64,000 nt of DNA. It comes from Bacillota bacterium. Its GTDB lineage: Bacteria; Bacillota; Clostridia; Lachnospirales; Lachnospiraceae. The stretch spans positions 1 to 64,000 of the forward strand of contig JAEZKA010000033.1 of NCBI GenBank assembly GCA_023436225.1, written 5' to 3'. Of the stretch, positions 43,877 to 51,745 are shown one piece after another. Position numbers and translations under genes: made by a program. The notes beneath the pieces were generated by a model that was not told the origin of the DNA, did not search any database, and saw nothing but the letters and a program-made list of their open reading frames with translations. Every line of letters starts with the position of its first letter. Position 1 is the first letter of the stretch.

Positions 43877-45232
43877 ATGAGAATAATTATTATCGGCTGT
43901 GGCAAGGTTGGAACAGCCTTAGCGGAACAGCTGGATCAAGAAGGACATGATATTATTGTTATTGATAACAAGTCTACTGCAATTCATAATGTAGTTGATA
44001 CCCTCGATGTTATGGGAGTCGTCGGCAACGGGGCAAGTTATCATGTGTTACTGGAGGCCGGTATCGATACGGCTGACATCCTAATTGCCGTAACCAACTC
44101 GGATGAATTAAATATGCTTTGCTGTCTGATTGCTAAAAAAGCCAGCAGATGTCATACCATTGCACGTATCCGTAATCCTCAATACAACGAAGAAATCGAT
44201 TTTATTAAAGAAGAGCTTGGGATCTCTATGACAATTAATCCTGAGCTGGAATCTGCTATGGAGATGGTACGACTTATCCGTCTTCCTTCTGCCATCAAAA
44301 TTGAAACCTTCGCGAAGGGAAAGGTTGAGCTGTTAAAGTGTCAGATTCCAAAGGACTCCATTCTCCATAATATGCAGATTAAGAATATATCAAATCAGAC
44401 CCATTGCAAAGTATTAGTCTGTGCCGTAGAACGTGGTGAGGATATATTTATCCCCTCGGGTGATTTTGTCCTACAGTCCTTCGATAAGATTTCAATCATA
44501 GCACTACAAAAAAATGCTCACGAATTTTTCACTAAAATCGGATTACCTCCTTCCCATATCAAAGAAATCATGATAGTCGGAGGCGGAATGATTGCCAGCT
44601 ATATCGCAAGCCGTTTATCCGGTACCGATGTCAGAGTAAAAATTATCGAACAAAACCGGGAGCGTTGCGAGGAATTAAGTGCATTACTGCCGGACAGCTT
44701 GATTATCCATGCGAATGGCTCTGATAATAATGTTTTGATAGAAGAGGGAATCGATTTAACAGATGCCTTTGCATCCTTAACCAATCTGGATGAGGAGAAT
44801 ATCCTCCTCTCACTTTATGCTCAGAAAAGATGTAATGCAAAGGTCTTTACTAAGATCACCCGGTTAACCTTTGATGATATTATACAGGAGATGAATTTGG
44901 GTGTTGTAGTGAATCCAAAGCTCTTAACTGCAGACCGAATTATACAGTATGTACGGGCTAAGCAAAACTCGCTGGGTAGTAATGTAGAGACTCTTTATAA
45001 ACTGGTGGGCAATAAAGTAGAGGCAATGGAATTCCGTGTAAAAACCGGTGACTCCTATGTCGGTGTTCCACTGCAACAGCTTACAACAAAAGAGAATACC
45101 TTAGTTGGCTGTATTAATCGTAAAGGCAAGATTATTATTCCGAGTGGCAAAGATACGATCCAGATTGGAGATACGGTTATCATTGTAACCACCTCCTTCG
45201 GACTCGATGATCTGAGCGATATTTTCGTGTAA
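43877..45232 (+). CDS. trkA: Trk potassium uptake regulatory protein TrkA
   Basis: A 451-residue peripheral protein made of two RCK units. Each has a Rossmann NAD(H) site (MRIIIIGCGKVGTALAEQLD at 1-20; MIVGGGMIASYIASRL at about 235) followed by a TrkA-C domain. It gates the TrkH channel in response to nucleotides. The ATG at 43877 has only a weak ribosome site; an in-frame stop two codons before excludes an earlier start. trkH follows 10 bp downstream. Confidence 0.95.
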   Translation: MRIIIIGCGKVGTALAEQLDQEGHDIIVIDNKSTAIHNVVDTLDVMGVVGNGASYHVLLEAGIDTADILIAVTNSDELNMLCCLIAKKASRCHTIARIRNPQYNEEIDFIKEELGISMTINPELESAMEMVRLIRLPSAIKIETFAKGKVELLKCQIPKDSILHNMQIKNISNQTHCKVLVCAVERGEDIFIPSGDFVLQSFDKISIIALQKNAHEFFTKIGLPPSHIKEIMIVGGGMIASYIASRLSGTDVRVKIIEQNRERCEELSALLPDSLIIHANGSDNNVLIEEGIDLTDAFASLTNLDEENILLSLYAQKRCNAKVFTKITRLTFDDIIQEMNLGVVVNPKLLTADRIIQYVRAKQNSLGSNVETLYKLVGNKVEAMEFRVKTGDSYVGVPLQQLTTKENTLVGCINRKGKIIIPSGKDTIQIGDTVIIVTTSFGLDDLSDIFV

Positions 45233-45242
45233 AGGAGCCCCT

Positions 45243-46676
45243 ATGAATAAATCAATCATTTTGCACATTATCGGTTGGATACTGACAATAGAGGCTTTGT
45301 TTATGTCCCTTCCCTGTATTGTAGCCATTATTTATCAGGAAAAGAGTGGTTACGCCTTCCTGATTACACTACTTGTCTGCCTTATTATCGGTATTCCCCT
45401 CATAATAAAAAAGCCAAAGAGCCATATCTTCTTTGCAAAGGAGGGGTTCATATCCGTTGCCCTGGGCTGGATTGTACTTAGTATAGTTGGTGCTCTTCCC
45501 TTCTATATCAGCGGAGAGATCCCCAGCTATGTTGATGCGTTATTCGAAATAATATCCGGATTCACCACCACAGGCTCAAGTATTCTGAGTGATGTGGAAG
45601 CACTCTCCTATTGTATGATCTTTTGGAGGAGCTTTACGCATTGGATTGGTGGTATGGGAATTCTGGTATTTATTCTTGCTATTATGCCAATGGCTGGCGG
45701 TGAGACCATGCATATCATGCGTGCAGAAAGTCCTGGACCATCCGTTGAGAAGCTTGTCCCCAGAATGCGTTCAACCGCTACCTTACTTTACTTAATTTAT
45801 TTCGTAATGACTGTGCTACAGGTCATCCTGCTATTAATTGGAGGAATGCCCCTATTTGATTCCCTAACCATTACCTTCGGTTCTGCTGGTACTGGTGGAT
45901 TTGCCATCAAGAACTCCAGTTGTGCCGATTATACTCCATATCAACAGAGCATTATAACCATCTTTATGTTTTTATTTGGTGTTAACTTTAATATTTATAC
46001 CTTAATTCTATTCAAGAAAGCCAAGGTAGCTTTCAAAAGTGAAGAGCTAAGGGCGTACTTCCTGATCGTGGTATCAGCAATTATATTGATTGCCCTGAAC
46101 ATCGGAGGCTTTAAGAACTTCTTTCCTTCGATTCATCATGCAGCTTTTCAGGTTTCCTCCATTATTACCACAACCGGTTATGCAACCGTCGATTTTAATC
46201 ACTGGCCTACTTTCTCTAAGATAATTCTCGTCTGGCTGATGTTTATCGGTGCTTGTGCCGGCAGCACCGGTGGTGGCATGAAGGTTTCCCGTATTGTGAT
46301 TATGTTTAAGACCATCCGCAAGGAAATGTCTTATCTGGTCCATAAACGCAGTATAAAGGTTCTGAAATTTGAAGGTAAAAAAATAGAGCACGAAACAATG
46401 CGTTCCATTAATGTTTTCTTTATCGCCTATATCATGATTTTCGCGGTCTCTGTTCTCATCGTAAGTATTGATAATTTCGACTTCACAACCACCTTTACAG
46501 CAGTAGCGGCAACCCTAAATAATGTGGGTCCCGGTCTTGAGGTTGTTGGCCCCATCGGGAATTTTGGCGAATTTTCGGATTTATCAAAGTTTGTTATGAT
46601 GTTTGATATGCTGTGCGGACGCTTGGAGGTATTCCCCCTCCTGCTGCTGTTCAATCCGAAGAATTGGAAGCTCTAA
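45243..46676 (+). CDS. trkH: Trk potassium uptake membrane subunit TrkH
   Basis: A 477-residue channel-like protein with four M1-P-M2 repeats. Selectivity-filter glycines are seen in GFTTTGSSIL, TFGSAGTGGFA, ITTTGYATVD and TLNNVGPGLE. It moves K+ inward together with TrkA. AAAGGAG precedes the ATG. The C-terminal CGRLEVFPLLLLFNPKNWK is typical of the family. Confidence 0.95.
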   Translation: MNKSIILHIIGWILTIEALFMSLPCIVAIIYQEKSGYAFLITLLVCLIIGIPLIIKKPKSHIFFAKEGFISVALGWIVLSIVGALPFYISGEIPSYVDALFEIISGFTTTGSSILSDVEALSYCMIFWRSFTHWIGGMGILVFILAIMPMAGGETMHIMRAESPGPSVEKLVPRMRSTATLLYLIYFVMTVLQVILLLIGGMPLFDSLTITFGSAGTGGFAIKNSSCADYTPYQQSIITIFMFLFGVNFNIYTLILFKKAKVAFKSEELRAYFLIVVSAIILIALNIGGFKNFFPSIHHAAFQVSSIITTTGYATVDFNHWPTFSKIILVWLMFIGACAGSTGGGMKVSRIVIMFKTIRKEMSYLVHKRSIKVLKFEGKKIEHETMRSINVFFIAYIMIFAVSVLIVSIDNFDFTTTFTAVAATLNNVGPGLEVVGPIGNFGEFSDLSKFVMMFDMLCGRLEVFPLLLLFNPKNWKL

Positions 46677-46686
46677 GAATATAACG

Positions 46687-46776
46687 AGGAGGATATACCT
46701 TCGCGTACAAAGTCCAACTGAGATGGATACCTCTCAATCCGGATATTGTAAGCGTCGAGGAATATCCTCCTGATTT
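46687..46776 (+). terminator. Terminator after trkH
   Basis: AGGAGGATAT (46687-46696) pairs with ATATCCTCCT (46762-46771), then GATTTTT. The 65-nt loop is long, so confidence is moderate. Confidence 0.55.
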
Positions 46777-46813
46777 TTAAAGGGTTTATCACTTTTCATG
46801 CTACGAATACTTT

Positions 46814-47497
46814 TTAGCACTTTGGCAAAGTTGCACCACCCGGTCCATATGGAATAACAAAGGTAGGGATACCGGAAGCATAAGGTGCTATATCATACTG
46901 TTGAAAATATATAACAAGCCCCTCTTTGCTGAGATAAAAATTGCTTGTCTTCAGATTCTCTCTGACCAGCCTCTCATAATCCTCAAAAAACATTCCATTT
47001 CCTTTTGCTAATTCATCGGAAATCTGTTTATTAATGGTCTGAATCAAATACTCCTTATAATTACTACGGTGTGGAAAAAAATCCCCTAATTCCATCCTTT
47101 TGCTTTTATTCAAGTTCCAGGTATCGGAATATCGAAATGTCAGTCCATGAGCACCTCCGGCATATTCATATTGATCAAAATAAAGACTGAGGATACAATT
47201 TTGATTGAATGTAACTACATAATCAACATATGCTTCGAATTGCCGGATCGGATAATCGTTTGCAACGGAGTATTCATACTCTACCATTGCCATCTGATAC
47301 AGATTCATAACGTTAGATCGTTCGTACATCAATGCTTTTGTTCTGTATAGTGAATTTAGCTTATTTAGCATCGTCTGATATGTTTCTGATATGAATTTGG
47401 GATATTTTATTGTATATTGCATAATAATCGCATTCTTATAATACATGTCCTGCTGTAGAAGCCTACCTCTGACCAAGACCTGATACCCCTCTGCCAA
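46814..47497 (-). CDS. DUF3298 domain protein (RsiV-like fold)
   Basis: A 227-residue protein. The family's core is visible: YEYAGGAHGLTFRYSDTWNLNKSKRMELGDFF (about 110-141) and FQQYDIAPYASGIPTFVIPY (about 200-219). DUF3298 is the extracellular part of anti-sigma factor RsiV, which binds lysozyme, and also occurs alone. Here there is no membrane span or signal peptide, so it may be cytoplasmic or lack a longer start. The start is TTG at 47495-47497 behind AAGGGGGG; an ATG at residue 18 is the alternative. Confidence 0.75.
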   Translation of the reverse strand: MAEGYQVLVRGRLLQQDMYYKNAIIMQYTIKYPKFISETYQTMLNKLNSLYRTKALMYERSNVMNLYQMAMVEYEYSVANDYPIRQFEAYVDYVVTFNQNCILSLYFDQYEYAGGAHGLTFRYSDTWNLNKSKRMELGDFFPHRSNYKEYLIQTINKQISDELAKGNGMFFEDYERLVRENLKTSNFYLSKEGLVIYFQQYDIAPYASGIPTFVIPYGPGGATLPKC

Positions 47498-47584
47498 ACA
47501 GATCCCCCCTTAACATATCCTTTAGCATAACATATGCGAAAGCAGTGGCTGATATTCTTGTACACAATAATCTTTTAAACATAC

Positions 47585-47672
47585 CAAAAGGCTGTTTCAT
47601 ACCATATCCATTAGAAATGAAGGATAATAATATCCCTTCCCTTGGCTAATAATATATGATCTGATACAGCCT
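47585..47672 (-). terminator. Candidate terminator of putP
   Basis: Minus strand: AGGCTGT (47666-47672) pairs with ACAGCCT (47589-47595), then TTTTGG. The loop is about 70 nt. The rest of the 207-bp gap shows nothing else. Confidence 0.45.
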
Positions 47673-47704
47673 CTTGCTTTTATATGTATATTCCTACGAT
47701 GTCC

Positions 47705-49258
47705 TTAGTCCTTGTATGCCTTTGCTTGTTCGAATTCTGCCTGAAGCTCAGCACTGGGTTCCTTTGTCAATAAGGATACCACTACGATAACCAGACAGGA
47801 GAACAGGAAAGCCGGAAGCAACTCATAGATGTTCCATGCCCCTCCTAATGGTCTCATAATATACTTCCAGAAGAATACCATAATACCACCGGCTAACATA
47901 CCACCGATTGCACCGCCTCTTGTAGTTCTTCTCCAGAATAGTGAGAACAACATAATCGGTCCGAAGGTGGCACCAAAACCGGCCCATGCAAAAGCTACTA
48001 CGGTGAAAATAACACTTTCCTTATCTAGAGCAATTAAGATACCAACTAAAGCAATTGCGAGTAGTACAATTCTCGACATCCTCATTACCTGCTTATCCGT
48101 AGCATTTTTCTTGAATAAACCCTGATAAATATTTTTAGAAATAGCCGAAGAAGCAATTAACAGGTAGGAATCGGAGGAACTGATCGTTGCAGCCAGAATT
48201 CCTGCCATTGCCATACCTGCAAGCACGGTAGGTAGCAGGTTCGTCGACATTGTTATAAAGATTTTCTCTGCATCAACCCCAGTCAGATGCTCTGCGGGGA
48301 AAGCAGCACGACCGATTACACCAATCAACACAGCAGCAACCAGGGAAACTGCACACCAGCTGGTTGCAATCTGTCTGGATTTGGTTATCTCACGATGGGA
48401 CCGAATTGCCATGAATCGAAGTAATACCTGAGGCATTCCAAAGTATCCCAGCCCCCAGGATAAGGTGGAAATAATTGTGATGATTCCATAGGTTCCTGCC
48501 TCACCGAATTGCGGCACTCCATTCGCCACCTGCTGTACCCCATCCTTCAAATCAGGAGTCGCTATTCCAAAGAAATCTAAAAAACCAGGAATCTGCTTCA
48601 GATTATCAATTACTGCTGCTGGCCCGCCTGCATATACTACTCCGGTCACCAAAACCATGATCAGGGCCGCCACCATTACAATTGCTTGCATAAAGTCAGA
48701 TGCACTCTCTGCTAAAAAGCCCCCCAGGAAGGTATAAACAATAACAAAAATAGCACCGGCAATCATCACATATTCATAACGAATACCAAACAAGGTATTA
48801 AACAGCTTCCCAACGCTTAAAAAGCAGCTGGAGGCATAGACCGTAAAAAATACCATAATAAATAGCGCCGCGATTGTCATGATAATCTTTTTATTTTCTT
48901 TATATCGATGGCTAAAAAAGTCGGGGATTGTAATTGAGTCATTTGCTATAATCGAATATGCATGCAGTCTCTTTGCCACGATCAACCAGTTAATATAAGT
49001 TCCTGCGAGTAATCCGATCGCTGTCCATATTGCATCACTTAAACCATAGAAATAAGCCACTCCCGGAAGACCCATGAGCAGCCATCCGCTCATATCAGAA
49101 GCCTCGGCACTCATAGCGGCAACCCATGGCCCCAATGATCGTCCTCCAAGATAATAATTTTCCGAGCTTTCATTTGCACGCTTAGCAAAAAATAAACCGA
49201 TACCGATTATGAATGCCATATATACAGCCATGACAATCAGCAATTGTACATTATCCAT
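47705..49258 (-). CDS. putP: Sodium/proline symporter
   Basis: A 517-residue SSS-family transporter with about 13 membrane spans. The N-terminal ENYYLGGRSLGPWVAAMSAEASDMSGWLLMG is nearly diagnostic of PutP. It imports proline with Na+, as nutrient or osmoprotectant. GGGAGG precedes the ATG. Confidence 0.93.
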   Translation of the reverse strand: MDNVQLLIVMAVYMAFIIGIGLFFAKRANESSENYYLGGRSLGPWVAAMSAEASDMSGWLLMGLPGVAYFYGLSDAIWTAIGLLAGTYINWLIVAKRLHAYSIIANDSITIPDFFSHRYKENKKIIMTIAALFIMVFFTVYASSCFLSVGKLFNTLFGIRYEYVMIAGAIFVIVYTFLGGFLAESASDFMQAIVMVAALIMVLVTGVVYAGGPAAVIDNLKQIPGFLDFFGIATPDLKDGVQQVANGVPQFGEAGTYGIITIISTLSWGLGYFGMPQVLLRFMAIRSHREITKSRQIATSWCAVSLVAAVLIGVIGRAAFPAEHLTGVDAEKIFITMSTNLLPTVLAGMAMAGILAATISSSDSYLLIASSAISKNIYQGLFKKNATDKQVMRMSRIVLLAIALVGILIALDKESVIFTVVAFAWAGFGATFGPIMLFSLFWRRTTRGGAIGGMLAGGIMVFFWKYIMRPLGGAWNIYELLPAFLFSCLVIVVVSLLTKEPSAELQAEFEQAKAYKD

Positions 49259-49454
49259 AAATACCTCCCACTAATATTTAATACAAATTTACGTATAATT
49301 ATACCAGAACTGTTGTAAATATACAAGCTTCTGTTTTAATAACCGCAACCAAACTTTACCCAACCTTTTCCTACAGACAGAAATCAGTTTGTCCAGAGAA
49401 TAAATATTATAATCCCCTTGATGATCACCGGAGGATGAAATCTGAATTAATTAC

Positions 49455-49488
49455 AGAAGTCCCCCCTATAATGCTTGGAGGGACTTCT
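49455..49488 (-). terminator. Hairpin at the end of the nif operon
   Basis: AGAAGTCCC (49455-49463) pairs with GGGACTTCT (49480-49488), about 50 bp after the nifV-alpha stop. The U-run is weak on the minus strand, so it may be a processed 3' end. Confidence 0.55.
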
Positions 49489-49536
49489 AAACGGGAGGAA
49501 AGGATGAAAGCATATTCATTCATTTCTCGATATTAT

Positions 49537-50343
49537 CTATAATGCTCCCTTCAGTTCGGGATAAATTTCATGTTCCAGCCATCGAACCTGCTTCTTCGTC
49601 ATTGCGAATTGAAACAACGGTTCACTTGCCTTTATAAATTCATACATATCGCAATTCCCCGCTCTTTCCCCGATTCCATACAAGGTGCAATCAATAAAAT
49701 CTGCACCGGCCTTTGCTCCTACGATGGAATTTGCCACTGCCATTCCCAAATCATTATGGATATGTAACTCTATCTTAATGTCTGAAAAGTCCTTAATTAG
49801 TTTTATGATATCTTTGGTCCTGTTGGGAGTTAAAACCCCCACCGTATCGGCAATCCGAACAATCTCTACACCGGCTCGTGTAAGCTCTTTAATCATACTA
49901 AGTAAAAAGCCGATATCGGATCTAGAAGCATCCTCAAGCCCAACCGTTACCGCTACATCCTGAGACCTCGCAATATCAATGCATTCCAGTACGCTTCTTA
50001 TAACCCAGCTTTTATTTTTACGCAGCTTGCTATAAATCTGAACATAGGACACCGGAGCTCCGATATGAAGAATATCCGGTTTACAAGCTATGGAGCGTTG
50101 GACATCTACTAGATTCATTCGGCTCCATACGGATACTTTTGCATTTCTCTTTCTATTGATGATACACGCAATTCCCTCTTCCTCTTCTTTGCTTATCATA
50201 GGTACTCCGGCTTCAATCTCATACACTCCGATTTCATCTAAGAGTCCTGCAATCTTCACCTTATCCTCGATACTTAATGCGATCCCGGGACTCTGTTCTC
50301 CATCTCTTAGTGTTGTATCAACAATATATTTGACTTCCTTCAC
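49537..50343 (-). CDS. nifV: Homocitrate synthase alpha subunit (catalytic half)
   Basis: A 268-residue TIM-barrel enzyme part that condenses acetyl-CoA with 2-oxoglutarate to homocitrate, the organic ligand of FeMo-co. The catalytic start DTTLRDGEQSPG and the metal-binding HIHNDLGMA and IGERAGNCD are intact. It stops where ordinary NifV would go on to its C-terminal regulatory part. That part is supplied by the preceding gene, as in C. pasteurianum nifV-omega/alpha. The start is GTG at 50341-50343 with GGAGGTG seven bases before; it overlaps nifV-omega by 26 bp. Confidence 0.92.
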   Translation of the reverse strand: MKEVKYIVDTTLRDGEQSPGIALSIEDKVKIAGLLDEIGVYEIEAGVPMISKEEEEGIACIINRKRNAKVSVWSRMNLVDVQRSIACKPDILHIGAPVSYVQIYSKLRKNKSWVIRSVLECIDIARSQDVAVTVGLEDASRSDIGFLLSMIKELTRAGVEIVRIADTVGVLTPNRTKDIIKLIKDFSDIKIELHIHNDLGMAVANSIVGAKAGADFIDCTLYGIGERAGNCDMYEFIKASEPLFQFAMTKKQVRWLEHEIYPELKGAL

Positions 50344-51298
50344 ATCTCATCACCTCCGTTGCAAGCAGGATAAACTCTTCATCACATAGGCTTTTTCTAT
50401 TCTTCGTACAGATAAGCCTGACCTGATGCAATATCTGATCAATTACATAATCTGTGGTAACCGGAAGCTTTAATTCCTCCAGCTTCCACTTCACTGCCCT
50501 CGTACCGGAATGCTTTCCAATCACTAGCTCAGCTTTAGCACCAACACAGGTGGGTGTATAGGCCTCATAGGTTGCGGGATTTTTATGTATTCCGTCCACA
50601 TGAACTCCAGCTTCCACTTTAAAAATATTTTTACCAATAATCGGTTTTCGATTAGGAATTGACATACTGAAAAACTTTTCATATAAAGCGGTAAGGCGAG
50701 GCAAAACAGTAAGATCGCGGTTAGGCTTATGTCGGATTGCAAGTCGCAGGGCCATGATAAGCTCCTCAGTCGCTGCATTATTTATACATCCGGCAAAGCT
50801 TGCAGTAATATTTCCTCCATAATCAACACCCCATTGAAAGGCTAATGCTGTTGCACAGCCAAAGGTATTCTCCGGACAAAAGTTTATCGTAGTGTCAGGA
50901 AGGTGTGATTGCCATTCCCCCATATACCTCTCATATGGGTGACAAATCAGATCATCCAATCCCTTGATACGAAGCTCTGTGCAATTCTCAAAGGATCTCA
51001 GTTTTATTATTTCCCTTATATCATTTAATTGAAGCTCATGTATTATATTCTTAGCACAGGAGGGTTGGTGGCATACATAACGGTAGAAGCCCGGATTGGC
51101 ATTGATCTCCTCTTCGTATTCCACATTCAGGATGTATCTTCCCTGAGGTAATTGTTCGATATGACGATACATAATCGTCGGAAGCTCAATAACATCCACT
51201 CCTATGGTAAATAAGAGTTCACAAAAGCTCTGAAGCTCCTCTTTTGACGGCATTGGTTCCTTCAATGCCATTAATGTATTGTCGATTATCTGAAGCAT
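50318..51298 (-). CDS. nifV: Homocitrate synthase omega subunit
   Basis: A 326-residue NifV-related protein. The N-terminal barrel is degenerate (IDNTLMALKEPMP in place of DTTLRDGEQ), so it should be inactive alone. The C-terminal half holds the usual NifV linker and communication region (KVEAGVHVDGIHKNPATYE, IGKHSGTRAVKWKLEEL). It probably pairs with the alpha subunit to make a full enzyme, as proposed for C. pasteurianum. The ATG at 51296-51298 has GGAGGTG six bases before. The gene lies between the ferredoxin and nifV-alpha. Confidence 0.9.
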   Translation of the reverse strand: MLQIIDNTLMALKEPMPSKEELQSFCELLFTIGVDVIELPTIMYRHIEQLPQGRYILNVEYEEEINANPGFYRYVCHQPSCAKNIIHELQLNDIREIIKLRSFENCTELRIKGLDDLICHPYERYMGEWQSHLPDTTINFCPENTFGCATALAFQWGVDYGGNITASFAGCINNAATEELIMALRLAIRHKPNRDLTVLPRLTALYEKFFSMSIPNRKPIIGKNIFKVEAGVHVDGIHKNPATYEAYTPTCVGAKAELVIGKHSGTRAVKWKLEELKLPVTTDYVIDQILHQVRLICTKNRKSLCDEEFILLATEVMRCEGSQIYC

Positions 51299-51367
51299 TC
51301 TTTCACCTCCGTCACATGATACCCCTTGACTCACTATGTAAAATCAAGGCCAGAATGATATAATACT

Positions 51368-51676
51368 CTAGATTCTTAAACTTTCTACCGGTGTTCCATT
51401 CATAATATGCTGCTCTACAATTATATCAATATCCTCTTCGGTAACCGCACCATACCAGATTCCCTCCGGATAAACCACCATGATCGGCCCCTGATTACAG
51501 ATTCCAAAGCAACCGGTATTCGTAATCATAACCTCACCTGACAAATCAAGATCCTCAATCGCTTCGATCAAACGCTGAACAATATCCACTGATTCCTTAG
51601 AATAACAAAGCCCTTTTTGCTGCCCATTCATCCGACAGCTGGTACATACAAAAATATGATGCTTTAAATTAACCAT
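51368..51676 (-). CDS. Thioredoxin-like [2Fe-2S] ferredoxin
   Basis: A 102-residue protein with cysteines at 11, 14, 24, 56 and 60 (FVCTSC, GLC, GCFGIC). As I recall it, C. pasteurianum [2Fe-2S] ferredoxin has the same length and cysteine positions; it forms dimers and interacts with MoFe protein. Placement inside the nif operon fits a role as electron donor or in cofactor work. The ATG at 51674-51676 has GGAGG before it; the longer frame has no ribosome site. Confidence 0.92.
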   Translation of the reverse strand: MVNLKHHIFVCTSCRMNGQQKGLCYSKESVDIVQRLIEAIEDLDLSGEVMITNTGCFGICNQGPIMVVYPEGIWYGAVTEEDIDIIVEQHIMNGTPVESLRI

Positions 51677-51745
51677 AATAACCTCCGTCAAGTCAGTGAT
51701 ATTACATCCTTTTGCTATATATCATAGTAATATTTCTATGATCCT

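Noticed and set aside
49504..49542. 12-codon plus-strand frame MKAYSFISRYYL behind GGGAGGAAAGG
   Set aside because: The ribosome site is good, but it runs into the end of nifV-alpha from the opposite side, with no promoter or downstream gene to control. Kept only as a curiosity.
50318..50343. Frameshift splitting a single nifV
   Set aside because: Each half has its own ribosome site and start. The omega half has a degenerate copy of the barrel, not just the missing C-terminus, as in the known two-gene nifV of C. pasteurianum.
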